From positions 1 through 64,000 of the forward strand of contig JAUIHW010000020.1 in the NCBI GenBank assembly GCA_030431775.1: a DNA stretch of 64,000 nucleotides, in the 5' to 3' direction. Numbering within the stretch: the first letter of the stretch is position 1; the number at the start of each line of letters is the position of its first letter. This stretch comes from Gammaproteobacteria bacterium (lineage in GTDB: Bacteria > Pseudomonadota > Gammaproteobacteria > Pseudomonadales > JAUIET01). Below, piece by piece: positions 26,838-35,864 of this stretch. The notes beneath the pieces were generated by a model that worked only from the letters and a program-made list of their open reading frames with translations, had not been told where the DNA came from and made no database searches. Both the position numbers and the translations under genes were made by a program.

Positions 26838-27803
26838 TCATGATCTATTCAAATGCACTGAGTCTGCTGATCGCAGATCAGAGAACAGAAAAACCAGTCC
26901 ACATACTAAACTTGCAGGGATGGTCAATAGTCGTAAGAGAATGGCCGCCAGTATTGCAGGCTGGTAATCCAGTCCAAGAGCCACAGCTGCTCCGGCAATA
27001 GCGCTTTCGTAAACGCCAATACCAGCAATTGAGATGGGAAGCATGACTACCAGACCTCCAAAAGCGACAATAATTGCACAATGTGCAAAGGAGACCGTGC
27101 TACTGGCTGCATCTAGTAGAATCATTAGTATCACCACGGCAGATATTTGAAAAACCATTGAGGCCACAATCAAGAGATTCAGGTTTGAGGTAGAGCGAGC
27201 AATCAAACGCAGATTATTAATGATGGGCTGCAGTTTTGCGCCGATCTTAGGGATATCTTCGACTTTCTTCAGCAAACCGGTTCTTAATCCTGCGATTAAC
27301 GCTAAAGCCAGCAGAGCTATAGCGAAGGCTCCCGCTGGTACAATTAGATCAATAAGTGTATTGCTGCCGTCGATTAGCCAGAGGTATACGGCTGATCCAT
27401 AACCGAGCGATAGTAGAGCCAGCAAGCCGATTGCACGATCCAAAAGTACCGCGGAAACCGCTCGCGATTTAGGTGGAATGTCCGGGATAGTTCTAATAAC
27501 CCTGTACGCGTCGCCACCGACACCGGTAGGAAGGAAGTTATTTAGGAAGTAGCCGATGCAAATCACCGCTTGCAAGTAGGCAAACCCATACACTAATTGG
27601 TGCTGTTGCAAGCTCAAATGCCATTTCCAAGTGCTCAATGGAAACTGTAGCGCAACAATACCAAGTGCCAAAACCAGTAATGGTTTGGATACTTCTTTAA
27701 CCTGGAGAACGACTTCGCTCCAGCCAACATTTACTAGCAGAAACGCTATGAGACCAATGCTGACTAAAGCCTTGACCATAAATACCAGACGGGGTTTACT
27801 CAC
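26838..27803 (-). CDS. Lysylphosphatidylglycerol-synthase-like / UPF0104 integral membrane protein
   Basis: A 321-residue polytopic membrane protein. LLVNVGWSEVVLQVKEV and the conserved NNFLPTGVGGDAYRVIRT match the UPF0104 / LPG-synthase transmembrane family, followed by many hydrophobic helices and ILLRLLTIPASLVCGLVFL. Members of the group act in lipid or glycolipid handling across the membrane. The upstream GT4 gene overlaps its start by four bases (ATGA), which ties it to glycan assembly. No lysyl-transfer domain is present. Confidence 0.85.
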   Translation of the reverse strand: MSKPRLVFMVKALVSIGLIAFLLVNVGWSEVVLQVKEVSKPLLVLALGIVALQFPLSTWKWHLSLQQHQLVYGFAYLQAVICIGYFLNNFLPTGVGGDAYRVIRTIPDIPPKSRAVSAVLLDRAIGLLALLSLGYGSAVYLWLIDGSNTLIDLIVPAGAFAIALLALALIAGLRTGLLKKVEDIPKIGAKLQPIINNLRLIARSTSNLNLLIVASMVFQISAVVILMILLDAASSTVSFAHCAIIVAFGGLVVMLPISIAGIGVYESAIAGAAVALGLDYQPAILAAILLRLLTIPASLVCGLVFLFSDLRSADSVHLNRS

Positions 27804-28948
27804 GACCGAATCGAGGCCTCAAACAAGCTTTCGTATTTGGCTGCACAGGAATCGATAAAGTATTCTTCGACGGTGGATAAACTGCCTGCTGATAGTCTCT
27901 CCTTAAGTTGCCTGTCACTTAGGAGCTGGCGGATCCGGGATTCGAATGTAGTCAGATCGTTAAGCTCAACTAAATAGCCGTTTTCGTCATTAGCGACGAA
28001 GTCAGTTTGTCCGCCATGGTCATAACAGACGACTGGGAGCCCTGCTGCCATTCCTTCCAAGAACACCAAACCGAAGCCTTCATGTTGACTAGTAGATACA
28101 TACAAGTCTGCACAAGCTAGCAAATTTACTTTGTCTTCATCGGAAGCTTGCCCAGTGAACAGAACTCGTTCGCGAACCCCCCTTTGCACACTCAATTCTT
28201 CCAGCTCTTCTTTCTTGGGCCCTCCACCAACGACGACCAGTTTTATGCGGGTGTCAGCCATTCGACGCATCAACTCAATGAGTTGTTCAACCCCTTTTCT
28301 GCTTACGAGGCGGCCAACGGTTATCAGTACAAAGTCTTCATTGGCTAATTGGTAACGCTCACGCGCGGATGATTCGAATTGTACACGAGGGATACCAAGC
28401 GGTATCAATTTGCACTGAACGTCTTCACCATAATAGGTATGCACATTTTCGTTAGTGTTTTTTGACTGGCCAACAACCGCGTTCGCTTTCTTCAGCAGGT
28501 AGCGAGCTGGTAAACGTAAAAAGAAATGTCTGTGAGGCGATAGATATTTACTCGGGTCATATAGATCCCCTCCGTGTACTGACAACACGTTAGGTATCCC
28601 AGCTCTTTTTGCCAATATATGGCCAACAGGCCCAGTAGGAATGACAAAATGAGTATTAATAACATCAAACTGCTGCTCTTGGATAAGCTGCTTGCCACGC
28701 TGAATTCCGTTCACGACAAAGGCAGCGAGTGAGGCTATGTTGGCGGCTTGGAGTTTGTTTCGAAAATAAACTGGTACTCGTACGATACGAACACCATTAA
28801 TCATTTCGTCAGCACTCAGGCCATATGCAGAGGAAGTGAGAACAGTAACATCGTGTTTAACCGCAAGCGCCTCGGCAAGCCATGCGTTCACAACACCGCC
28901 GCCGCCACCAAGCGGGGGGTATTCGTAATTGCAGAAGAGTATTTTCAT
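27800..28948 (-). CDS. Family 4 glycosyltransferase
   Basis: A 382-residue GT-B enzyme. The N-terminal glycine loop is CNYEYPPLGGGGGVVNAWLA; the C-terminal donor site contains VGRLVSRKGVEQLIELM, VVVGGGPKKEELEEL and the E-x7-E motif in HEGFGLVFLEGMAAGLPVV. It transfers a sugar from a nucleotide donor in the cytoplasm; donor and acceptor are unknown. It starts the leftward group with the UPF0104 protein and the beta-helix acyltransferase. Confidence 0.92.
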   Translation of the reverse strand: MKILFCNYEYPPLGGGGGVVNAWLAEALAVKHDVTVLTSSAYGLSADEMINGVRIVRVPVYFRNKLQAANIASLAAFVVNGIQRGKQLIQEQQFDVINTHFVIPTGPVGHILAKRAGIPNVLSVHGGDLYDPSKYLSPHRHFFLRLPARYLLKKANAVVGQSKNTNENVHTYYGEDVQCKLIPLGIPRVQFESSARERYQLANEDFVLITVGRLVSRKGVEQLIELMRRMADTRIKLVVVGGGPKKEELEELSVQRGVRERVLFTGQASDEDKVNLLACADLYVSTSQHEGFGLVFLEGMAAGLPVVCYDHGGQTDFVANDENGYLVELNDLTTFESRIRQLLSDRQLKERLSAGSLSTVEEYFIDSCAAKYESLFEASIRS

Positions 28949-29099
28949 ATGAATGCAACAATCGTCGGGCGCCGAAGGTTAGAATACGTTTGAGAAACAG
29001 TTGCTTGCATTTCAACTCATGGAGTTGTGTTTCTTTCAATGTATCCTTTCTATGCTAGTCTATGAGTTATCGATATGCAATTTTACGAGAGTTTGGATT

Positions 29100-29834
29100 A
29101 TGACAGATAGTTCCCAATTGGCTGCGCAAATGGAACCATTTGATTCATTTTGGGAGGGCCCCGAGAACGTTGAGAAAGGATACTCAAAGTTCCTCGCCTT
29201 TTATGAGAACAATTATCTCGACAAGGTTCCCACCGATAAATCTGCCAAGATATTAGTCATAAGCTGCGGTCCTGGTTATTTTGTAAACATGCTTAATAAG
29301 AACGGCTATGAAAACGTTCTGGGAATTGACTCGACAGCTGAACAAATCGAATGGACTAAACGTAAAGGCTTGAATTGTCAGCAAGCCAGGGCATTTGAGC
29401 ATCTGGAGAGTACTGCGGACGAAGGATACGACGTGATATTTTGTGAGCAGGAGCTTAATCACCTCACTAAGGAAGAAATAATTCAGTTTCTCAAATTGTG
29501 CATGCGCAAGTTATCGCCCGGTGGAACACTTATTGGTCATGCTCTCAACGGAGCCAACCCTATTACCGGTTCCGAAGCGCTGGCACAAAATTTCGACCAC
29601 TACAATACTTTTACAGAATACACATTTAACCAGGTGCTTAGCCATCTTGGTTATCAGAATTGCAAGGTATTTCCACTTAACTTATATGTTTTCTGGAAAA
29701 ACCCTGCCAACTATTTATTGATAGCGTTTACCGGCCTAGTACACCTGTTCTTCCGTACCATGTTCATAATTTATGGTAAAAACAACAAGATATTCACCAA
29801 GAAAATTGCTGCAGTGTGTAATAAGCCCGCATGA
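29100..29834 (+). CDS. Class I SAM-dependent methyltransferase
   Basis: About 244 residues from the ATG at 29100 (MTDSSQLAAQMEPFDSFWEG); a longer frame adds 33 residues rich in hydrophobics with no ribosome site. Motif I is ILVISCGPGYFVNMLNKNG, followed by VLGIDSTAEQIEW and the motif IV-like YDVIFCEQELNHL. The C-terminal end has a hydrophobic stretch (YLLIAFTGLVHLFFRTMFII). It probably methylates a sugar or lipid-linked precursor. The epimerase gene overlaps its stop by four bases (ATGA). Confidence 0.85.
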   Translation: MTDSSQLAAQMEPFDSFWEGPENVEKGYSKFLAFYENNYLDKVPTDKSAKILVISCGPGYFVNMLNKNGYENVLGIDSTAEQIEWTKRKGLNCQQARAFEHLESTADEGYDVIFCEQELNHLTKEEIIQFLKLCMRKLSPGGTLIGHALNGANPITGSEALAQNFDHYNTFTEYTFNQVLSHLGYQNCKVFPLNLYVFWKNPANYLLIAFTGLVHLFFRTMFIIYGKNNKIFTKKIAAVCNKPA

Positions 29835-30808
29835 AGATCTGTGTGACCGGCGCCACCGGCTTTATTGGCAAGCAATTGTGCAACTACTTGCTGACTTCGG
29901 GCCACGATGTTGTGGCATTAGTGCGATCCGACCCCAAGACACTTTCTGGTTTTGATGAAGGAGTAGTATTCGCGCGGGGGGACATTGGTCACCGTGAATC
30001 ACTAGTTACTGCTTTTACAGGATGTGATGTGGTGATGCATCTGGCTGCACTCTTCAACCACCCGGAACTCAGTCTCTCAGACTATAAAAAGGTGAATGTC
30101 GACGGTGTCCAAAACGTATTGGAAATTGCCCGGCAGTCTGGTGTTCATCGTGTCGTGCACTGTAGTACGGTTGGGGTCGCAAGCAGTGGTCCACTGCCCT
30201 ATGCCGAAGATGCACCTTACTCGCCACCGGAATGGGATAAGTACGAAACTACCAAAGCGGACGGTGAGAAGCTGGCTCGCCAATTCTATGAACAGACCAA
30301 ATATCCAGTTGTCGTGATACGCCCAGCACAGGTGTATGGTCCTGGTGATCTGAGCAAGCTAAAATTTTATAGAATGGTCAAGAAAGGCGTAATCGTAAAC
30401 CCCAGCAGCACCTTGAAACATCTAATTCATGTTGCTGACTTGTGCAGGGCATTTGAGTTGGCCGCGAGCAGCGATGATGGGTTCGGCATTCCCATAATTA
30501 TAGCATCTCCAGAACCTACTCCCCTCAAAGAACTAGTCAAGCTGGTAGCCAATTCTCTGGGAGTAGGAAGCCCTAAACTGGTATTGCCAGCGCTGCCGAT
30601 TACACTATCGGCCACCTTGGTGGAAATTCTCTTTGAAATGCTCGGAAAGAAGCCGCCTATTTTTCGTCGAAGCACCCATTTTTTTACAAAATCGGTGGCA
30701 TTTAAAGCGGTCAACGCCGAAAAATATTTGGGCTTTAGCAGCCAAATAGCTACCGAGGAAGGCGTAAAGCAAACTGCCGCCTGGTATAGACGTGAGAACC
30801 TATTGTGA
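29831..30808 (+). CDS. NAD-dependent epimerase/dehydratase (extended SDR)
   Basis: A 325-residue extended short-chain dehydrogenase. It has the nucleotide-binding TGATGFIGKQL at the N-terminus, HLAALFNHP, the catalytic STVG and Y-x3-K (YETTKADGEK) and VIRPAQVYGPGD. It acts on a nucleotide-sugar or a related hydroxy compound; the exact reaction is not predictable. Translationally coupled to the methyltransferase gene before it and convergent with glpD. Confidence 0.9.
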   Translation: MKICVTGATGFIGKQLCNYLLTSGHDVVALVRSDPKTLSGFDEGVVFARGDIGHRESLVTAFTGCDVVMHLAALFNHPELSLSDYKKVNVDGVQNVLEIARQSGVHRVVHCSTVGVASSGPLPYAEDAPYSPPEWDKYETTKADGEKLARQFYEQTKYPVVVIRPAQVYGPGDLSKLKFYRMVKKGVIVNPSSTLKHLIHVADLCRAFELAASSDDGFGIPIIIASPEPTPLKELVKLVANSLGVGSPKLVLPALPITLSATLVEILFEMLGKKPPIFRRSTHFFTKSVAFKAVNAEKYLGFSSQIATEEGVKQTAAWYRRENLL

Positions 30809-30845
30809 ATATATCTCGCCTGTTGTACACATCGGGAAGGATATG

Positions 30846-30863
30846 GACAGCTATTAAGCTGTC
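30846..30863. terminator. Short inverted repeat between convergent epimerase and glpD genes
   Basis: GACAGCT and AGCTGTC form a perfect seven-base stem with an ATTA loop. It covers the glpD stop codon and lies 38 bases after the epimerase stop. There is no long T-run, so it is only a possible bidirectional terminator. Confidence 0.3.
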
Positions 30864-32587
30864 TTATCGAGTAACTGCGTTTGACGGAAACGCAATTGCA
30901 CCTGGTTCAATTCGCGCTTACTACGCTGCTCATCCCAGCCTTTCGCATAAGCCAGAGCTTTCAACGATTCAGCAATAGCTTCCTCACCTGGGTTCGAACC
31001 AGTAGCGATGTCGGTTCGGCGGAAGACCAGGTCTGCTAGACTTTCAACCATTTCGTTCTGAATGACATAGTCCAACTCCGCTCTAGTGGTTGTGGTATTC
31101 GGTAAAACTTTAGCGAGCGTCAGATCTCCATTGATCAAGTCGGCAATTCGATGCGCGCTCGCTCCGTAGTTATGTGCCAAAGCACGTACCACCTCTTCAG
31201 TGCAAACATTTCGGAGGCGCTCTTCGAGCTCCTTCACGCATTCTTCAAAACTGTTAAAGGTCGCTGAGTGCAATTTGATGAAATCAGATTTGTAGTTGCA
31301 TCGAGGCAGGGAAAGCTTCTGTTGGACAAGGTTTAGCGCCTTTTCAGTTTCCCCACGTGCCATGGTGTAGCGTAGACCAATGAGTGAAATGAAATTTTCT
31401 ATTCCTTCTGATTTCGCATGATCTATGAGGTTTGATCGTTTGCCATAGCTTAGGTTTTCCTCGCTACTCTGCTCCTCGCCGAAGGGGACTAAGCCCGCGT
31501 TCCATAGTAATACATCATCGACGGCCAATTGCAGTTGGGGGTAGGCGCTATTGATTTCTTCAATATAGGCTGCCAATTCCTCATTGCCAACTGTAACGTC
31601 CTCTGGCCGTACATCCGTTACTTTGTGCCAAACACCAATTAGCGTATATTCGCGCCAGGGAGCGATAAACAGGTGCCGCTTTTCACGGGCCAATAAAGCA
31701 TCTGGATCTGCTGATTCACCTTGCATTGCTAAAGTGTATTCACTTTTAAAAAGGCGCTTGACTACAAAACAGGCATCGCGGGAGTATACCCCTTCAGCTT
31801 GGTAGCTGCCTTCGGTGACTTCCTCCAACCAGCGTTCGGCCCACGGGCCGGCAGTATTTAATACGCATTTAGCTTTCACTTCGAATTGTCGGCCACAAAG
31901 TTGATCAGTCGCCCGAACACCACATATTTTGTTACCTTCTCTGAGCAGTGAGTCGGCCTTGAGGTAATTTACCGCCGCTGCTCCATCGTTAATTGCAGAT
32001 TCTATAAATGCCCATACAAGTCGAGTTGGGTTATAGAAACGCCCGTCATTAAACACGCAAGCGCCTGTTAATCCGTCGGCGTCCAGGTGTGGAAACTCTT
32101 GTAGGACACTTTCTTTAGAAAGGAATTTTGTTGAAGGAATTTTTCGATCTGGATCGGTTATGCCAATATTGCGCAAGGCAGTAATAGCATCGTACACAAC
32201 GCACCCAGCACCAAGAAATGGCATGCCAAGTTTGCCCCATCCGTAGGTTGGAATCATGATTGGAAGTGGTTTGCACAAATGCGGTGCAATACGCAGGAAA
32301 GCGCTGCGCTCGCGCGCAGATGACAATACTCTGGGGATATCTGCGTGTTGAAGATACCTTATTCCACCATGAATGATCTTATAAGAATGCGCTGAAGAAC
32401 CATGAGCAAAATCCGTTGCCTCGACTAAAGCTGCCTTTAGTCCGCGCGTAGTGGCTTCCCAGACAGCAGTAGCACCAAAGATCCCACCACCGACAACCAA
32501 CAAGTCGAACTCTTCTCGCTCCAGTCGACCCAGGTTGACTTCACGACTACGGTTTTCTACAGGAAATTGCGTAACTTTAGCCACCAC
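30854..32587 (-). CDS. glpD: FAD-dependent glycerol-3-phosphate dehydrogenase, GlpD type
   Basis: A 577-residue aerobic-type sn-glycerol-3-phosphate dehydrogenase: VVGGGIFGATAVWEATTRGL binds FAD, ATDFAHGSSAHSYKIIHGG and RHLFIAPWREYTLIGVW are characteristic, and there is a C-terminal helical domain. It oxidises glycerol-3-phosphate to dihydroxyacetone phosphate at the inner membrane with electrons to quinone. The GTG start at 32587 has AAGGAG ten bases before it, and the gene overlaps the AAA ATPase gene by eleven bases. It lies at the end of the XrtA-type EPS block, an unusual place. Confidence 0.93.
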   Translation of the reverse strand: MVAKVTQFPVENRSREVNLGRLEREEFDLLVVGGGIFGATAVWEATTRGLKAALVEATDFAHGSSAHSYKIIHGGIRYLQHADIPRVLSSARERSAFLRIAPHLCKPLPIMIPTYGWGKLGMPFLGAGCVVYDAITALRNIGITDPDRKIPSTKFLSKESVLQEFPHLDADGLTGACVFNDGRFYNPTRLVWAFIESAINDGAAAVNYLKADSLLREGNKICGVRATDQLCGRQFEVKAKCVLNTAGPWAERWLEEVTEGSYQAEGVYSRDACFVVKRLFKSEYTLAMQGESADPDALLAREKRHLFIAPWREYTLIGVWHKVTDVRPEDVTVGNEELAAYIEEINSAYPQLQLAVDDVLLWNAGLVPFGEEQSSEENLSYGKRSNLIDHAKSEGIENFISLIGLRYTMARGETEKALNLVQQKLSLPRCNYKSDFIKLHSATFNSFEECVKELEERLRNVCTEEVVRALAHNYGASAHRIADLINGDLTLAKVLPNTTTTRAELDYVIQNEMVESLADLVFRRTDIATGSNPGEEAIAESLKALAYAKGWDEQRSKRELNQVQLRFRQTQLLDKTA

Positions 32588-33467
32588 CGGTTTTTTTCTC
32601 CTTCGTGTCTTCCAGGTCTCGCTCGATCTCTTCTACAGATATTTCGTCCTGAACCGGTGCCAGACCGCTTTCTTTATCCTTTATTACATCCTGCATGAGT
32701 TCCAGGTCGATTTCCGGACGTTGCTCGGAAAACCCATAAACTAAGGCCGTATCACACAACACATTTATTAAACGGGGAATTCCTCTAGAGTACTGCCAGA
32801 TCAGGCGGCAGGTATCGTCATGAAATAAAGTGCTTTTACCTCCTGCCATATTCACTCTATGTCTTATGTACTCTAATGTTTCCTCTTCAGAGAGCCGCTT
32901 TAGGTGATAATCCACAGCAATACGCTGAGCAAACTGAACGAGCTCTGGTCGGCGCAATATGTCACGTAATTCAGGCTGACCCACCAGTATAAACTGAATA
33001 AGAAGGTGTTTTCCGGAGTTAATGTTAGACAGCATTCTAACTTGTTCTAGAAGCTCAACACCAAGCTGCTGTGCCTCATCAATAATCATTACGCAACGAC
33101 GGCCTTCCCCATACTCCTCTATTAAAAAATGAATAAAATCGTTATATAGCTCGACATGAGACTTACCTTCGAATTCCAGGCCAAAAGCAAAGGCTATCCA
33201 GCTCAGCAGTTCCTTAAGGTCAGCAACCATTGTGTTATTCAACAATCCCACAGTGACTGAAGGATCGTCATTTTCTAAGAGTTTGCGGATCAAAGTGGTT
33301 TTGCCCGCTCCGATCTCTCCTGTTATGACAGTAAAGCCAGCCTGGCTTGACATACCGTACTCTAGCATTGTTAGCGCAAGCTTATGTTGCTTGGTATAAA
33401 ACAGAAAGTCCGGGTCTGGCAGCAGCGAGAACGGCTTTTCCTGGAGGCCGAAAAAAGATTCGTACAT
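32577..33467 (-). CDS. ExeA/XrtA-associated AAA ATPase
   Basis: A 296-residue ATPase: MYESFFGLQEKPFSLLPDP is the ExeA-type start, Walker A GEIGAGKTTLIRKLL, Walker B CVMIIDEAQQL. This matches the general-secretion-like ATPase found with PEP-CTERM/exosortase polysaccharide loci (the family I know as TIGR03015). The C-terminal 40 residues are highly charged (EEIERDLEDTKEKKTGGG). It follows the tyrosine kinase gene by 66 bases and overlaps glpD. Confidence 0.88.
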   Translation of the reverse strand: MYESFFGLQEKPFSLLPDPDFLFYTKQHKLALTMLEYGMSSQAGFTVITGEIGAGKTTLIRKLLENDDPSVTVGLLNNTMVADLKELLSWIAFAFGLEFEGKSHVELYNDFIHFLIEEYGEGRRCVMIIDEAQQLGVELLEQVRMLSNINSGKHLLIQFILVGQPELRDILRRPELVQFAQRIAVDYHLKRLSEEETLEYIRHRVNMAGGKSTLFHDDTCRLIWQYSRGIPRLINVLCDTALVYGFSEQRPEIDLELMQDVIKDKESGLAPVQDEISVEEIERDLEDTKEKKTGGG

Positions 33468-33533
33468 TATCTAACTGGCTTTAAGCACGAAAATAGATAC
33501 TGGCATGCTAACGCTGCCGTTTTAATCCCGCCC

Positions 33534-34334
33534 TTAATAGTAGCCTCCATATTGTTGTAAATCGGTCTCGGTGGATTTATTAAGCACGGTACCTATTACG
33601 TTTACGTCTGTCAGAAGTTCCAGGGCATTTTGGAATTCGTCGGATTGGGTGACTCCATCTTCTACCACGACCAGCACAGCATCCAACATATTTGCCAATG
33701 TGACCACATCATCGCCTACTAGAATCGGTGGCATATCGAATATCGTTATCTGGTTTCCGTAATCCTTTTTGAGGCTTTCAATCAATGCTGTCATCTTAGG
33801 CCCACCAAGCAATTCGGAGGTCCCTTCGATACTCTGCACACATGGAACTAATTTAAAGCCACCGATACCTGGATCGAGTATTACATCCTGCAGGGCTAAA
33901 TCACGCTGCAAATATTCAGCAATACCGATCTCCGACTGTAAACCAAAATAATTGAGCACACTTGGACGTCTCATATCGGTATCTATCAATAATGTGCTAT
34001 GTTTCTGATCCAGGCCAATCGCCACGCCAAGATTAATAGCTGTGAATGACTTTCCAGCTTTGGGGTGCGAGCTGGTTATCCCAAGAGTTTTCCAACCATG
34101 CTGCCTCATGCGCTGAAGCACTCGCGTTCGTAATAACCGGAAAGCGTCAGAAAAGTAATCATCATCGATGTGTGAGATAACACCTTGCTTGCGCAAGTGA
34201 TTTGGGTCAATCTCCACTCTGCGAATGTCATCATTGGCCACTACGGCAGCTTCTGGCTGCACGCGACCGCCTTGCTCAAGCTTCTGCTTGTTCTTTTCTT
34301 TGGCAAGCTCAATCGCTTTGGTAATCCGGTCCAT
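33534..34334 (-). CDS. CpsD/CapB-type tyrosine autokinase, XrtA-associated
   Basis: A 266-residue BY-kinase. It has the Walker A SSHPKAGKSFTAINLG, Walker A' LLIDTDMRRPSV and Walker B TIFDMPPIL, and ends in a tyrosine-bearing tail (QQYGGYY), the usual autophosphorylation site. The N-terminus MDRITKAIELAKEKNKQ is typical of kinases in XrtA EPS clusters. With the Wzz protein encoded just upstream (35-base gap), it would control chain length and export of the polysaccharide. Confidence 0.92.
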   Translation of the reverse strand: MDRITKAIELAKEKNKQKLEQGGRVQPEAAVVANDDIRRVEIDPNHLRKQGVISHIDDDYFSDAFRLLRTRVLQRMRQHGWKTLGITSSHPKAGKSFTAINLGVAIGLDQKHSTLLIDTDMRRPSVLNYFGLQSEIGIAEYLQRDLALQDVILDPGIGGFKLVPCVQSIEGTSELLGGPKMTALIESLKKDYGNQITIFDMPPILVGDDVVTLANMLDAVLVVVEDGVTQSDEFQNALELLTDVNVIGTVLNKSTETDLQQYGGYY

Positions 34335-34369
34335 AAACTATTCTCTTAAAATATCCGTAAGAACTTACG

Positions 34370-35839
34370 TTAGCCGTTGCCAAATTCATTCTTGGGAATT
34401 ACGCCAATCGGGGGCGCACCGTACAAGCGGCTTAGCTCACGAACACCTCGCACCGTCTTGTCGCCCATCTCAGCCATTATTACAAAACCGACGGCCAGCA
34501 GACCCCCAATAAAAATGCCCAGCGAGAAAATAGCGATTCTATTCGGGCGAACTGGAAGTGCAGGAAGGCTAGCAGGCTCGAGTAAGGTGAACTTCTGTCC
34601 TTTTTCATCCTCTTCAAGATTGCTGGCAAGTTTAGCCGAGAGCTGTTTTGCCTTGATTTCTTCAAAGGCCTTTTTCGCTGTGTCGTACTCACGCAAAAGC
34701 GAAGTATAGTCTCGCTCTACAAGCGGCGCCGACATAAGTCGCTCACTGTATTCCGCAGACTGCAACTCAAGCTCATTAAGTTTTTTTCTTTCTGCGGTCA
34801 GGTCAGTTTCTACGGCGGCAAGCTGGCTACGAATCCGAATGTATTCTGGATTGGTAGCATCATCAGTGATCGCAGAGCGAACGCCCGCCCCCTGAGATTT
34901 GAGCTCTTCCTCAAGGCTACGAATCTGCGCTCTCAGCCTACGAACATTGGGGTGCAGGTCAGAGTATTTCTGCCGTGCCTCGTTCAGGTCCTGCCGCGCA
35001 ATTGCCAATCGTTCTCTGGTAGAGGTAGCATCTTCAGCAACTGCGTTTCTAGCGACGTATTTGTCTACCGTGCTAAGCTCGGCCTGTAATGCTCGACGCT
35101 GATTTTGCAAGGTACGAATGGAATCTTCAGTAGTGTCAATACGTGCTTCCGTTCTCTCCAACAGAGTTTGATTCATTTCCTGTTGCCCAGGAAGCTGCCC
35201 TATCTGAGTGGTTTTGAATTCCGCTAACTCTGATTCAAAACGATCAATCTTATCGGCCAGAATATCAGCCTGCGACTCCAAAAAACGATTAACTTCTGTT
35301 GCCTGTTCTACACGCAGTCGCTTGTTTTCCTGCAGATACAATTCGGAGAGATATCTGGTCATTTTCTGGGCTTTGCCTGCAGTGCTCGCTTCTGCAGCTA
35401 CGATAAATGCAATAGTCAATGTGGTCGCTCTGGCGTTTCCGGGGTCTGTAGCCTCAACATCGACCATCTCAACAATTATGGAATCCTTTAGCCCCGAAAC
35501 CAGACTACTAAGCTCTCGATCACTCATTTCTTCGTGATTTATGCCAGCGGCGGCAGCAGTTGCCAGCAAATTGTCGCGGGTGAGTACGCGCTGAGTTATC
35601 GCCTCAATACGCTCCTGCACAAACCCAGTTACTGTGGTGCCGACGATGTTTTCTGGCACCTCCTGGCGCTCCACCAGAATTGTAGCGTCCGACCGGAAAG
35701 TAGGCGGCAATAACAGAGCTAGCGCTGTAGATAGCGCTATGACTATGGTCAAGGGCAGAAAAAACTGTAGCTTGCGGCGGCCAACTATCGCGAAATAATC
35801 GCCGAAGCTGAGCGCCGCTGCGGATGATTCGTTATTCAT
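34370..35839 (-). CDS. Polysaccharide chain-length determinant (Wzz/GumC-like), XrtA-associated
   Basis: A 489-residue inner membrane protein. One transmembrane segment near the N-terminus (FFLPLTIVIALSTALALL) and one near the C-terminus (NRIAIFSLGIFIGGLLAVGF) flank a periplasmic domain full of long coiled-coil helices. The C-terminal proline-rich ASLPALPVRPNR precedes the second helix, as in the family. It acts with the tyrosine kinase to set polymer length. The outer-membrane barrel gene lies immediately upstream, with a 25-base gap. Confidence 0.92.
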   Translation of the reverse strand: MNNESSAAALSFGDYFAIVGRRKLQFFLPLTIVIALSTALALLLPPTFRSDATILVERQEVPENIVGTTVTGFVQERIEAITQRVLTRDNLLATAAAAGINHEEMSDRELSSLVSGLKDSIIVEMVDVEATDPGNARATTLTIAFIVAAEASTAGKAQKMTRYLSELYLQENKRLRVEQATEVNRFLESQADILADKIDRFESELAEFKTTQIGQLPGQQEMNQTLLERTEARIDTTEDSIRTLQNQRRALQAELSTVDKYVARNAVAEDATSTRERLAIARQDLNEARQKYSDLHPNVRRLRAQIRSLEEELKSQGAGVRSAITDDATNPEYIRIRSQLAAVETDLTAERKKLNELELQSAEYSERLMSAPLVERDYTSLLREYDTAKKAFEEIKAKQLSAKLASNLEEDEKGQKFTLLEPASLPALPVRPNRIAIFSLGIFIGGLLAVGFVIMAEMGDKTVRGVRELSRLYGAPPIGVIPKNEFGNG

Positions 35840-35864
35840 CTACTCCCCAGAATGTGTGATTGGT

